A stretch of 64,000 nt of DNA from Adiantum capillus-veneris (Eukaryota > Streptophyta > Polypodiopsida > Polypodiales > Pteridaceae): assembly GCA_014529385.2 (NCBI GenBank), contig CM043953.1:72607872-72671871 (forward strand), written 5' to 3'. The notes under the pieces are model-generated. The model did not search any database. It saw nothing but the letters and a program-made list of their open reading frames with translations, and was not told the origin of the DNA. Both the position numbers and the translations under genes were made by a program. Below, one piece after another: positions 34,246 to 46,752 of this stretch (position 1 is its first letter; every line of letters starts with the position of its first letter).

Positions 34246-37200
34246 GGTAAACAACAGCGACACCAACGACAAAAACGACAAAACAGGGACAACAGCAGCA
34301 ATGGCAACAACTAAAGCACTGAAGAGCTTAATGCGAAACGTGTTTGGTGTTAACCCCTGTTGCATTATTACCCTCTCCCTCCTCCATACCACACTTTGGC
34401 TCTCCCTCTCTCTCACCTCTCTCATTTTCTCTTGGCAAAAGTGTTAAGTCACTCGCTTAGAGTATAGATAGCTGCTTAGGCTTTCAAATTATTATTTTTT
34501 TTAAAAGGGAGTTCCTAGTATAAATTTACAAACGTTTCGCAATTTTTCAACCATAGTTTCTTTAGTTTTGGCCAAGTGTAAATTGGCCAATGTTTAATAC
34601 TATGTTTAGGGTTTTAGACTCTTGAAAAAACAAGGCGAGTAAAAACGTGAACAGATAACTCAGAGAGAAAGAGAACCACAGAAACACAGAGACGATTGTG
34701 AGAGAGCCGCGTCATGTGAGAGACCACAGGAACTATAGGAGAGCTATTGTCCGCGGATCGAGGTGGCTTCGCGCTACCTACGATAGATCTGTGAGCAAAT
34801 ATAGCCGCGGTGAAAAATTAGGAAACGCCAGAACAACAACAAAAGATACAATAGCAGCAACATCACTAGTAGGAAGAACTACAATATCAGCAAAGACAGC
34901 AGCACCAACATCACTAGCAGAAAGAACAACAACATCAGCAAACAAAGCAGCAGCAATATCACTAGCAAGAAGAACAACAAAGATAGCAGCAGCAACAATG
35001 ATTTAGGGTTAACAACAGGGACACCAACGACAAGAACGACAAAACAGGGACAACAGCAGCAACGACAACAACTAAAGCACTGAACAGCTTAATGCAAAAT
35101 GGGTTTGGTGTTAACCCCTGGTGCATTATTACCCCTTTTCCTCCTCCATACCACACTTTGGCTCTCCCTCTCTCTCACCTCTCTCATTTTCTCTTGGCAA
35201 AAGTATTTAGTCACTCGCTTAGAGTATAGTTAGCCACTTAGGCTTTCAAAATAATTTATTTTTTTTAAGGGAGTTCCTAGTATAGATTTACAAATGTTTC
35301 GCAATCTTTCAACCATATTTCTATAGTTTTGGCCAAGTGTAAATTGGCCAATGTTTAATACTATGTTTAGGTTTTAGACTCTTGAAAAAAAAAGGCGAGC
35401 AAAAACGTGAATAGATAACTCAGACAAAAGGAGAACCACAGAAACACAGAGACGATTGTGAGAGAGCCGTGTCACTGAGAGACCACAGAAACTATAGAAG
35501 AGCTATTGTGCGTGAATCGAGGTGGCTTTGCGCTACCTACGATAGATCTGTGAGCAAATCTAGCGACGATGACAAATCAAGAAACTCCAGAACAACAACA
35601 ACAGATACAATAGCAGCAACATCACTAGTAGGAAGAACCACAACATCAACAAACAAAGCAGCAGCAACATCACTAGCAGGAAGAACAACAACATGAGCAA
35701 ACAAAGCAGCAACAACATCACTAGCAAGAAGAACAACAACATCAGCAAAGACAGCAGTAGCAACAATGGTTTAGAGTTAACAACAGCGACACCAACGATA
35801 AAAACGACAAAACAGGGACAATAGCAGCAACGGCAACAACTAGAGCATTGAAGAGCTTAATGCGAAACGCGTTTGGTGTTAACCCCTGTTGCATTTTTAC
35901 CCTTTCCCTCCTCCATACGACACTTTACCTCTCTCATTTTCTCTTGGCAAAAGTGCTTAGTTGCTCGCTTACAGTATAGTTAGCTACTTAGGCTTTCAAA
36001 ATAATTTATTTTTTTAATGGAGTTCCTAGTATAGATCTACAAATGTTTCGCAATTTTTCAACCATAGTTTCTTTAGTTTTGGCCCAGTGTAAATTCGCCA
36101 ATGTTTAATACTATGTTTAGGTTTTAGACTCTTGAGAAAAAAAAAGGTGAGTAAAAACGTGAACAGATAACTCAGAAAGGACGAGAACCACAGAAATACA
36201 GAGACGATTGTAAGAGAGCGCGTCATCTAAGAGACCACAGGAACAGAAGGGGAGCTATTGGCGCGGATCGAGGTGGCATCGCGCTACATAGGATAGATCT
36301 GTGAGAAAATCTGGTCGCGGTGACAAATCAGGAAACACAAGAACAACAACAACAACAACAGATACAATAGTAGCAACATCACTAGCTGGAAGAACCACAA
36401 CATCGGCAAAGATAGTAGCAGCAACATCACTAGCAAGAAGAACAACAACATCAGCAAACAAAGCAGCAGCAACATCACTAGCAAGAAGAACAACAACATC
36501 AGCAAAGACAACATCAGCAATAATGGTTTGGGGTTAACAATAGCGACACCAATGACAAAACACGCACAACAGCAGCAACGGCAATAACTAAAGCACTGAA
36601 GAGCTTAATGCGAAATGCATTTGTTGTTAACCCGGCCCCTGTTACATTATTACCCGTTTTCCTCCTCCATACCACACTTTGGCTCTCCCTCTCTCTCACC
36701 TCTCTCATTTTCTCTTGGCAAAAGTAGTTAGTCGCTCGCTTAGAGTATAGTTAGCTGCCTAGGCTTTCAAAATAATTTTTTGTTTTAAGCGAGTTAGAAT
36801 AGATTTACAAATGTTTCACAGTTTTTGAACCACAGTTTCTTTAGTTTTGGCCAAGTGCAAATTGGCCAATGTTTAATACTATGTTTAGGTTTTTGACTCT
36901 TGAAAAAGAAAAGGCGAGTAAAAACGTGAACAGATAACTCAGACAAAAAGAGAACCACAGAAACACAGAGACGATTGTTAGAGAGCCGCGGCATTTGAGA
37001 GACCACGGGAACTGTAGGAGAGCTATTGTGCGTCGATCGACGTGGCTTCGCGCTACCTACGATAGATCTGTGAGCAAATATGGCCGCGGTGAAAAATCAG
37101 GAAACGCAAGAACAACAACAAAAGATACAATAGCAGCAACATCTAGCACGAAGAACGACAACATCGGCAAAGACAGCAGCAACAACATCACTAGCAGGAA

Positions 37201-39611
37201 GAACAACAACATCAGCAAACAAAGCAGCAGCAACACCACTAGCAAGAAGAACAACAATATCAGCAAAGACAGCAGCAGCAAAAATGGTTTGGGGTTAACA
37301 ACAAGGACACCAACGACAAAAACGACAAAACACGGACAACAACTGCAACGACAATAACTAAAGCATAGAAGAGCTTAATGCAAAACGGGTTTGGTGTTAA
37401 CCCGTGTTACATTATTACCCCTTCCCCTTCTCCATACCACACTTTGGCTCTCCCTCTCTCTCACCTCTCTCATTTTCTCTTGGCAAAAGTCTTTAGTCGC
37501 TCGCTTAGAGTATAGTTAGTTTCTTAGGCTTTCAAATTTCTTTATTTTTTTAAGGGAGTTCCTAGTAAAGATTTACAAATGTTTCGCAATTTTTTCACCA
37601 TAGTTTCTTTAGTTTTGCCCAAGTGTAAATTGGCCAATGTTTAATACTATGTCTAGGTTTCAGACTCTTGAAAAAAAAAGGCGAGTAAAAACGTGAACAG
37701 ATAACTTAGACAGAAATAGAACCACAGAAACACAGAGACGATTGTGAAAGAGCCACGTCATCTGAGAGACCACAGGAACTGTAGGAGAGCTATTGTGTGA
37801 GGATCGAGGTGGCTTCGCGCTACATCCGATAGATCTGTGAGCAAATCTGGCCGCGGTGACAAATCAAGAGACGCTAGAACAATAACAACAGATACAATAG
37901 CAGCAACATCACTAGCATGAAGAACCACAACATCGGCAAAGACAACAGCAACAAAATCACTAGCAGGAAGAACAACAACATCAGCAAACAAAGCAGCAGC
38001 AACATCACTAGCAAGAAGAACAACAACATCAGCAAAGACACCAGCAGCAACAATGGTTCAGGGTTAACAACAGTGACACCAATGACAAAAACGACAAAAC
38101 AGGGGCAACAGTTGCAACGGCACATTTTCTCTTGGCAAAAGTGTTTAGTCGCTCGCTTAGAGTATAGTTAGCTGCTTAGGCTTTCAAAATATATATATTT
38201 TTTAAGGGAGTTCCTAATATGGATCTACAAATGTTTCGCAAGTTTTCAACCATAGTTTCTTTAGTTTTGGCCGAGTGTAAATTCGCCAATTTTTAATACT
38301 ATGTTAAGGTTTTAGACTCTTGAAAAAAAAAGGCAAGTAAAAACGTGAACAGATAACTCGGACAGAACGAGAACCACAGAAATACAGAGACGATTGTGAG
38401 AGAGTTGTGTCATCTAAGAGACCACAGGAACTGTAGAAGAGCTATTGGCACGGATCGAGGTGGCTTCGCGCTACATACAATAGATCTGTGAGAAAATCTG
38501 GCCGCGGTGACAAATCAGCAAACGCAAGAACAACAACAATAGATACAATAGTAGCAACATCACTAGCTGGAAGAACCACAACATCGGCAAAGACGGCAAC
38601 AACAACATCACTAGCAGGAAGAACAACAACATCAGCAAACAAAGCAGCAGCAACATCACTAGCAAGAAGAACAACAACATCAGCAAAGACAGCAGCAACA
38701 ACAATTGCTTAGTGTTAACAACAGTGACACCAACAACCAAAACGATAAAACACGGACAACAACAGCAACGGTAACAACTAAAGCACTGAAGCGCTTAATT
38801 AATGCGAAACGCGTTTGGTGTTAACCCCTGTTGCATTATTACCCCTTTCCCTCCTCCATACCACACTTTGGCTCTCCCTCTCTCTCTCACACCTCTCTCA
38901 TTTTTTCTTGGCAAAAGTGTTTAGTCGCTCGCTTAGAGTATAGTGAGCTCCTTAGGCTTTCAAAATAATTCTTTTTTTTAAGGAAGTTAGTATAGATTTA
39001 CAAATGTTTCGCAATTTTTCAACCACAGTTGCTTTAGTTTGTCCAAATGTACATTGGCCAATGTTTAATAAGTTATGTTTAGGTTTTAGACTATTGAAAA
39101 AGAAAAGGCGAGTAAAAACGTGAACAGATAACTCAGACAGAAAGAGAACCACAGAAACACAGAGACGATTGTGAGAGAGCCGCGTCATCTGAGAGACCAC
39201 AGGAATTATAGGAGAGCTATTGTGCGTGGATCGAGGTGGCTTCGCGCTACATAGGATAGATCTGTGAGCAAATCTAGCCGCGGTGACAAATCAGAAAACA
39301 CCAGAACAACAACAACAGATACAATAGCAGCAACATCACTAGCAGGAAGAACCACAACATCGACAAAGACAGCAGCAACAACATCAGTAGCAGGAATAAC
39401 AACACCATCAGCAAACAAAGCAGCATCAACATCAGTAGCAAGAAGAACGACCACATCAGCAAAGACAACAACAGCAACAATGGTTTAGGGTTAACAACAG
39501 CGACACGAACGACAACAATGACCAAACAGGGACAACAGCAGCAACGACAACAACTAAAGCACTGAAGAGCTTAATGGACAACGCGTTTGGTGTTAACCCC
39601 TGTTGCATTAT

Positions 39612-39839
39612 TGTTACCATATACATGTGGTAGTGATGTGTGTGAACACATTAGGACCGCCGGGGCATTTTTTCCCTCTTTAGGAGGTTTTTCCCTTGTG
39701 CATTGTATATACGCCCATCACTCTAGGCCTATCTATCTTTCCATTGCACACTAAGTAACACACTCTCTATTGTGTGCCTTGAGCTTCCTTCGTCTTCTCC
39801 AAGCTGTGTGTGTGTTTCTCTGCAACCCTAATTCCAACA
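39612..39839 (+). repeat. 5' LTR (228 bp) of the copia element
   Basis: Begins TGTTACCATATACATG directly after satellite GCATTAT and ends AATTCCAACA. Short LTRs of this size are usual for copia. No second copy in the window, so the boundaries rest on the TG/CA ends, the satellite junction and the primer site. Confidence 0.8.
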
Positions 39840-39841
39840 AT

Positions 39842-39853
39842 TGGTATCAGAGC
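39842..39853 (+). other. Primer-binding site, initiator Met-tRNA
   Basis: TGGTATCAGAGC, two bases after the LTR end. Confidence 0.9.
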
Positions 39854-40200
39854 AGGTCACGTCCTCCCGGGCTTAGTCGCCAGCTGCTCCAGCACACGCC
39901 TACACACTTTCTCCGATTTCAGTGAGCTTTGGCGAGCGTTCGCAGGTCGACAAAAATTTGGGAGAACTCAAAGAGCTCGGTCTGCTCGAAATTTTGATTT
40001 GGGCTCATTTCGGCCTCCGTTTCCACTACAGGCAGTACTGCACAGGCTATTTTGTCATTTTGTGTAGAATTTTTGTCAGTGCCGTTTTCTGCATAACAGG
40101 TGCCTTATAGTCTTCTACGGTTTGTGCTATATAGCACAGGTTGTTCCCGCTCTGTTTCTCCTATTTTCGGGCAGTTTTCACATCAAGTGCAGCATTTACC

Positions 40201-42955
40201 ATGGCTGACAACAACAACACAGATGTGTTCAAGATGTTTGCTGCTGAGGACAGGTTGGATGGGGACAACTACCCTATGTGGGCTTATATGATGCAACATT
40301 CTCTTGTGTCAAAGGGTGTTTGGAACATTGTGCAGGTCATTGATGTACGTCCTGGTTCTGAGGATGTAGGTGATGTTGAGGATGTTGCAGGTCTTGCAGG
40401 AAGGATTGCAGCTGTTAGAGTTGTTTTGCCTACGGCAGAACAAGCTCGTTGGGATTTTAAGGATGCGCAGGCTCATGCATTGATTGCGTTGTCTGTGAAG
40501 CGCACCATTGTTCCTCACATCCATTCAGCAAAATCTGCAAAACAAGCTTGGGATATTTTAGCAGGTCTTTATGCAAGCCACAATGAGGCTAAAATTGCTT
40601 TGCTGCGTAAAGAGCTGGAGTCGAAGATTATGCATGAGGAAGATGATATGGACACTTTCCTTGCTAGTGTCAAGAATATCAATGAGCAGCTTATTTCTGC
40701 AGGTGAAGTCATTTCAGACAGTTCCCTTGTGCAGACTGTTCTTGATGCCTTACCAGATTCCTACCAGACTTTTGCTAGTACTTGGAGACTGATGACCCAA
40801 GGAAATCCTGAAGTTGTCAAGTTTGATGCATTATGCACATTGCTGTTGCAAGAGTCACTTTCCAGAAAAAACAGAACTAGGAAACGTGCAGTTGAACAGG
40901 CTTTTATTGCTTCTCAAAGAAAGGGTGGTAACAGTAATGCAGCCACTTCTTATGGTTCTATTGCGAGTGGCAAAAATTCTGTTCCTAATGCTTCTGCTGG
41001 CAGCACTTCATCAGGCAATTCTGGTGATAAGGGAAAAAAGAAGATGCATTGCCATTATTGTAAAGCCAATGATCACTTGATCAAGTCGTGTCCTAAGTTG
41101 ATGGCCAAAGAGGCTAAGAAGAAAGAGGGTGGTTCCACTGCAAATGCTGGTTCCACTACAAATGCAGCCATTGTTGAGTCTTCTGTGAAAGGCGACTCTA
41201 ATGCTGATGTTGATGCAGGATGGGATTTTAGCGTAGAGTGCACTTACAATCCTGATGTCCATGATGCATGCTTGTCAGTTGTTGCAGATTCACATGTGTG
41301 GTATTTCGACAATGGTGCTACAAAGCACATTACCTCACATCGTGAATTGTTTACCTCTCTCGAGTCTGTCCCTCATGGGAATTCAGTCACTTGTGCCAAC
41401 AATGCCTCTTATCCAGTTCAGGGAGTTGGAAAGATTGTGCTCACTGCTGCTAATGGCAGTTCCTTCACAGTTGTTGATGCACTTTATGTACCTGGGATCA
41501 AGAAGAATCTCTTGTCTGTATCCGCACTTGCTAGACTTGGACTTGTAGTCAAATTTGTGGATGACAGATGTACAGTTCATGATCTCAGTTTTGGTGATGA
41601 AATTGTTGCATCTAGGCTTTTGTGCCGTGGGCTGTATAAGCTCACTTTGTATGACAAGTGTGGACAAAATTTTGCAAATGCTGTTGCAGATTCAAGGGCT
41701 ATTTCAGATGCAAAACTTTGGCATGCACGTTTTGGTCATCTGAATTTTGCCAGTTTGCTGCGTTTGCAGAAATCTGATATGGTTGCTTCTTTGCCGCCTC
41801 TTGAAGCACCTGTCAAACATGTTTGTGAAGGCTATATTCTGGGTAAAATGCAGCGTTCCAAGTTTCCAAAGGATGGTTCAGTTAGGGCCACATGCAGGTT
41901 GCAGCTTGTGCATAGTGATGTTTGTGGGCCCATGCAAACTCCGTCCTTGGGCAATTACCTATACTTCGTGACTTTCATTGATGATTACTCCAGGCATGCA
42001 TGGGTATTTCCACTTAAAGCGAAGTCCGAAGTTTTTATGTGCTTCAAACAATTTTTGGCTATGGCTGAAAATGTCTCAAAATGTACTATGGGCACCCTTC
42101 GTTCCGATCGAGGGGGGGAGTATATGTCTCATGAATTTAATGCATTTCTGGCTAGTCGTGGGATAAAACACCAATGTACAGTGCCTTATACACCTCAGCA
42201 AAATGGTGTTGCTGAGAGGAAAAACAGGTCACTAACGGAAATGGCACGATGTATGGTCAAAAGTCAAGCTTTGCCGCATTCTTTTTGGCTTGAGGCCATC
42301 ATGTGTGCCACTTATGTACTTAACAGGTGTCCTACGAAAGCTTTGCAGTCTATTACTCCATATGAAGCATGGCATGATAGAGAGCCTTCTATTGAGCACA
42401 TGCGTGTTTTTGGCTGTTTGGCATATGCTTTGGTGCCACAAGTGCAGCGCAAAAAATTGGATGATAAGGCTGTCAAATGTATTTTTGTTGGTTATAGTGC
42501 TGAAAGCAAAGGTTACAGGTTGTATCATCTGCAAACAAAATGTATTCTGGTTTCTCGGGATGTAGTGTTTGTGGAAGATTCTGTTCAGCCCTTGCTGTCA
42601 TGTACCTAAGACAGTAATGTAAGCTCATAGGACATTTATGACACTTTGTTGCCTATTTTCAATGGTGGAAATACGAATGTAAGTTCCAATGAGGCAAATG
42701 TACAGCCTATGGGGGTTTATGAAAATGTTTTAGATCAGCCTATTACCGATGCACATGTACATGATGTACTTGATGAGGAAAGGGCTGAAAATGAGCAGGC
42801 TAGAGGTATGCCAAAATGGCTGGTGCACACTTTGCGTGACAGTAAATTGGATGCACCTTTGTCTAGTCGTACTCGTTCAGGCTCTCGCCATGCATCTTAT
42901 GCATCAGATTGTTATTCTTTGGTTGTGTCTAGCTTACATGATGTTGAGGAGCCTC
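40201..42955 (+). pseudogene. Ty1/copia gag-protease-integrase polyprotein, 3'-truncated
   Basis: The start is set at ATG 40201 (MADNNNTDVFKMF), where copia gag similarity begins; an upstream in-frame ATG at 40141 lies in the leader. Domains in order: gag (~1-250); zinc knuckle CHYCKANDHLIKSC (residues 284-297); protease motif WYFDNGATKHITS with D-N-G at 370-372 in place of the usual D-S/T-G; pre-integrase LWHARFGHLNF; integrase core with VHSDVCGP (D573), RSDRGGEY (D636) and NGVAERKNR (E672), a D-D-35-E arrangement. The integrase HHCC finger reads CEGY where C..C is expected, so one zinc ligand is lost. In-frame stops occur at 42607 (TAA) and near 42628 (TAG); the frame then resumes with LDAPLSSRTRSGSRH up to the truncation. 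It cannot retrotranspose alone. Confidence 0.92.
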
Positions 42956-45880
42956 GCTTAGAATATAGTTAGCTGCTTAGCCTTTCAAAATTATTAGTTT
43001 CTTTAAAGGGAGTTCCTAGTATAGATTTACAAATGTTTCGCAATTTTCCAACCATAGTTTCTTTAGTTTTGGCCAAGTGTAAATTGGCCAATGTTTAATA
43101 CTATGTCTAGGTTTTAGACTCTTGAAAGAAAAGGCGACTAAAAACGTGAACAGATAACTCAGACAAAAAGAGAACCACAGAAACACAGAGACGATTGTGA
43201 GAGAGCCGTGTCATCTAAGAGACCACAGGAGATGTAGGAGAGCTATTGTGCGCGGATCGAGGTGGCTTCGCACTACATAGGGTAGATCTGTGAGCAAATA
43301 TGGCCGTTGTGACAAATCAGGAAACGCCAGAACAACAATAATAGATACAATAGCAGGAACATCACTAGCAGGAAGAACAACAACATCAGTAAACAAACCA
43401 GCAACAACATCACTAGCAAGAAGAACAACAACATCAGCAAAGACAGGAGCAACAACAATGGTTTAGGGTTAACAACAGTGACACCAACGACAAAAAAGAC
43501 AAAACAGGGACAACAGCGGCAACGGCAACGGCAACAACTAAAGCACTGAAGAGCTTAATGCAAAACACGTTTGGTGTTAACCCCTGTTGCATTCTTACCC
43601 CTTTCCCTCAAACATACCACACTTGCTCTCCCTCTCTCTCACCTCTCTCATTTTCTCTTGGCAAAAGTGTTTAGTCACTCACTTAGAGTATTGTTAGCCG
43701 CTTAAGCTTTCAAAATAAATATTTTTTTTTAAGGGAGTTCTTAGTATAGATTTACAAATGTTTCATAATTTTTCAACCATAGTTTCTTTAGTTTTGGCCA
43801 AGTGTAAATTGGCCAATGTTTAATACTATGTTTAGGTTTTAGACTCTTGAACAAAAAAATGCGAGTAAAATCGTGAACAAAGAACTGAGACAGAAAGAGA
43901 ACCATAGAAACACAGAGATGATTGTGAGAGAGCCACGTCATCTGAGAGACCACAAGAACTGTAGGAGAGCTATTGTGCGCGGATCGAGGTGGCTTTGTGC
44001 TACATACGATAGATCTGTGAGCAAATCTGGTCGTGATGACGAATCAGGAAACGCAGAATAACAACAATAGATACAATAGCAGCAACATCACTAGCACGAA
44101 GAACCACAACATCGACAAAGACAGCAGCAGCAACATCACTAGCAGGAAGAACAACAACATCAACAAACAAAGCAGCAGCAACATCACTAGCAGGAAGAAC
44201 AACAACATGAGCAAGGACAGCAGCAACAACAATGGTTTGGGGTTAACAACAGCGACACCAACGACAAAAACGACAAAACACGGACAACAGCAGCAACGGC
44301 AACAACTAAAGGCATTGAAGAGCTTAATGTGAAATGTGTTTGGTGTTAACCCCTGTTGCATTATTACCCCTTCCCCTCCTCCATACCACACTTTGGCTCT
44401 CCCTCTCTCTCACATCTCTCATTTTCTCTTGGCAAAAGTGTTTAGTCGCTCGCTTAGAGTATAGTTAGCTGCTTAGGCTTTCAAAATTATTATCTTTTTT
44501 AAAGGGAGTTCCTAGTACAGATTTACAAAATGTTTCGCAATTTTTCAACCATAGTTTCTTTAGTTTTGGCCAAGTGTAAATTGGCCAATGTTTAATAGTA
44601 TGTTTAGGTTTTAGACTCTTGAAAAAAAAAAAGGCGAGCAAAAATGTGAACAGATAACTAAGACAAAAAGAGAACCACAAAAACACAGAGACGATTGTGA
44701 GAGAGCCGCGTCATCTGAGAGACCACAAGAACTGTAGCAGAGCTATTGTGCGTGGATCGAGGTGGCTTCGTGCTACATACGATAGATCTGTGAGCAAATC
44801 TGGCCGTGGTGGCAGATCAGGAAACACCAGAACAACAACAACATATACAATAGCAGCAACATCACTAGCAGGAAGAACCACAACATCGGCAAAGACAGCA
44901 GCAGCAACATCACTAGTAGGAAGAACAACAACATCAGCAAACAAAGAAGGAGCAACATCACTAGCAAGAAGAACAAAAAAGCAGCAAAGACAGCAGCAAC
45001 AACAATGGTTTAGGGTTAACAACAGCGACACCAACGACAAAAACGACAAAACACGGACAAAGCACTGAAGAGCTTAATGTGAAACGCATTTGGTGTTAAC
45101 CCCTATTGCATTATTACCCCTTTCCCTTCTCTATACCACACTTTGGCTCTCCCTCTCTCTCACCTCTCTCATTTTCTCTTGGCAAAAGTATTTAGTCGCT
45201 CGTTTAGAGTATAGTTAGCCGCTTAGACTTTCAAAATAAATTTTTCTTTTTAAGGGAGTTCCTAGTATAGATTTACAAATGTTTCGCAATTTTTCAACCA
45301 TAGTTTCTTTTGTTTTGGCCAAGTGTAAATTGGCCAATGTTTAATACTATGTTTAGGTTTTAGACTCTTGAAAAAAAAAAGGCGAGTAAAAACATGAACA
45401 GACAACTCAGACAAAGAGAAAACCACAGAAACACAGAGACGATTGTGAGAGAGCCGCGTCATCTGAGAGACCACAGGAACTGTAGGAGAGCTATTGTACA
45501 CGGATCGAGGTGGCTTCGCGCTACATACGATAGATCTATGAGAAAATCTGGCCGCAGTGACAAATCAAGAAACGCCAGAAAAAAAACAATGATACAATAG
45601 CAGCAAAATCACTAGCAGGAAGAACCACAACATCGGCAAAGACAGCAACAATAACATCACTAGCAGGAAGAACCAGAACATCGGCAAAGACAGCAGCAAT
45701 AATATCACTAGCAGGAAGAACAACAATATTAGCAAACAAAGGAGCAACAACATCACTAGTAAGAAGAACAACAACATCATCAAAGATAACAGCAGCAGCA
45801 ATGGTTTAGGGTTAACAACAACGACACCAACGGCAAAAACGACAAAACAGGGACAACAGCAGCAACGGCAACAAATAAAG

Positions 45881-46267
45881 CAACAGCAACAACAACAACA
45901 ACAGTGACAACAACACACACAGACAAAAACGGATAAGTCTCTAGTCTCTTCTCTCGCTTTTCAAATTTTCAGGCTAAAATGTAAAAAAGGCAAAAATAAT
46001 ACCGTTCACCTCTAATTCTTGCTTTTAGCTACTTATTAATACATAGTTATTCAAACCAGTAATCTAATTAAAAAACATAATCATGCATCGAGTATTTAAA
46101 AAACATATATGTAATAAAAAGAGTTAGATATGCACCTGTATATGCTTGCACGTGCTCTGTTTTACTGATGTTTGCCACCACCAGCTACACCTTTGTTACA
46201 CACATGATAAAAGAGAGAGGAAAGTAGAAAGATAAAGAGGGAGAAGAGTGAAAACAAGTGAGTGACA
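45881..46267. other. No recognisable gene
   Basis: The satellite sequence dissolves into (CAA)n-like DNA near 45880-45935 and then AT-rich non-coding sequence. Confidence 0.5.
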
Positions 46268-46752
46268 GAGGGAGAAAGAGAGGGGGAGAGAGAAAGGGAG
46301 AGTGCCAATATGGGGTTCATTGGGGGGAAGAGAGAAGGAGATAGGGGTTTCTTGGTTTAAATTCAAATTCAAGATTTGAATTTTGGGGAGAAACTGAATC
46401 TAAATAGGTGTAATTGTAATGGCCTTCCAATAGGCTAGACATAGAGAAGTGAACAATCTACACTTCACATGTCCAAAAACATGTGCACGCTAGATTGACC
46501 ACTCGTCCATTCTAGGATATCTAGTGGGAGACACAGAGGGAGAGTGACAATATGGGATTCTTTGGGGGGAAGAGAGAATGAGATAGAGGCTTCTTCGTTT
46601 AAATTCAAATTGGCCAATATGTAAATTTTGGAGGGAAATTTGAATTTAAATTCGTGTAGGTTGAATGCTATCTTCTCTTGGGGTGCATTGTTTCTTGCAA
46701 TAATGGCCTTCCAATAGGCTAGACATAGAGAAGTAAACAATCTACACTGCTG
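46268..46752. repeat. Tandem duplication, ~250-bp unit, two diverged copies
   Basis: Both copies (about 46268-46480 and 46527-46752) carry GGGAGAGTG.CAATATGGG, TTGGGGGGAAGAGAGAA, TTAAATTCAAATT, and end GGCCTTCCAATAGGCTAGAC then ATAGAGAAGTRAACAATCTACACT. The intervening piece includes one copy of the TAGATTGACCAC motif from the 27-29 kb repeat field. Confidence 0.8.

Larger units (their letters stand above)
39612..42955 (+). mobile_element. Ty1/copia element truncated at its 3' side, inserted in the satellite array
   Basis: The 5' LTR, primer site, leader, gag, protease and integrase are present, then coding sequence stops at about 42955, in the linker just before reverse transcriptase. From there the sequence is satellite again. 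RT, RNase H, purine tract and 3' LTR are missing, together with about 90 bp of satellite (from the ATTACCCC block to CTCGCTTAGAG). The junction region GCCTCGCTTAGAATATAG matches the satellite's GCTCGCTTAGAGTATAG, so deletion by microhomology is likely. With the 3' flank gone no target duplication can be scored. Confidence 0.9.
30110..45880. repeat. Tandem satellite array, ~17 units of ~760 bp, with nested 48-bp minisatellite
   Basis: The landmark GGAGTTCCTAGTATAGATTT or a variant recurs near 30124, 30685, 31455, 32211, 32992, 33744, 34506, 35269, 36018, 36790, 37554, 38204, 38981, 43008, 43733, 44503 and 45254. Spacing is mostly 749-781 bp. Unit 1 lacks about 190 bp and the unit at 37554 lacks about 120 bp. 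Each unit has, in order: an AT-rich part with the dyad GGCCAAGTGTAAATTGGCC, a conserved part beginning GAGACGATTGTGAGAG, a CAA/CAG-rich minisatellite of about three 48-bp copies, TTTAGGGTTAACAACAGCGAC, a second CAA-rich stretch, and a pyrimidine-rich block of CTCTCCCTCTCTCTCACC type. Units differ by scattered substitutions and small indels. A copia element interrupts the array at 39612-42955. Confidence 0.95.

Noticed and set aside
30110-45880. CRISPR-like or immune repeat array
   Set aside because: Units are ~760 bp tandem satellite copies without unique spacers, in a plant-type nuclear context.
30377-45918. Many minus-strand Leu/Phe-rich frames resembling transmembrane peptides (for example 34004-34237)
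   Set aside because: They are antisense reads of the CAA/CAG-rich minisatellite (AAC, AGC, AAG on the plus strand give Leu, Val, Phe on the minus strand). No signal beyond composition.
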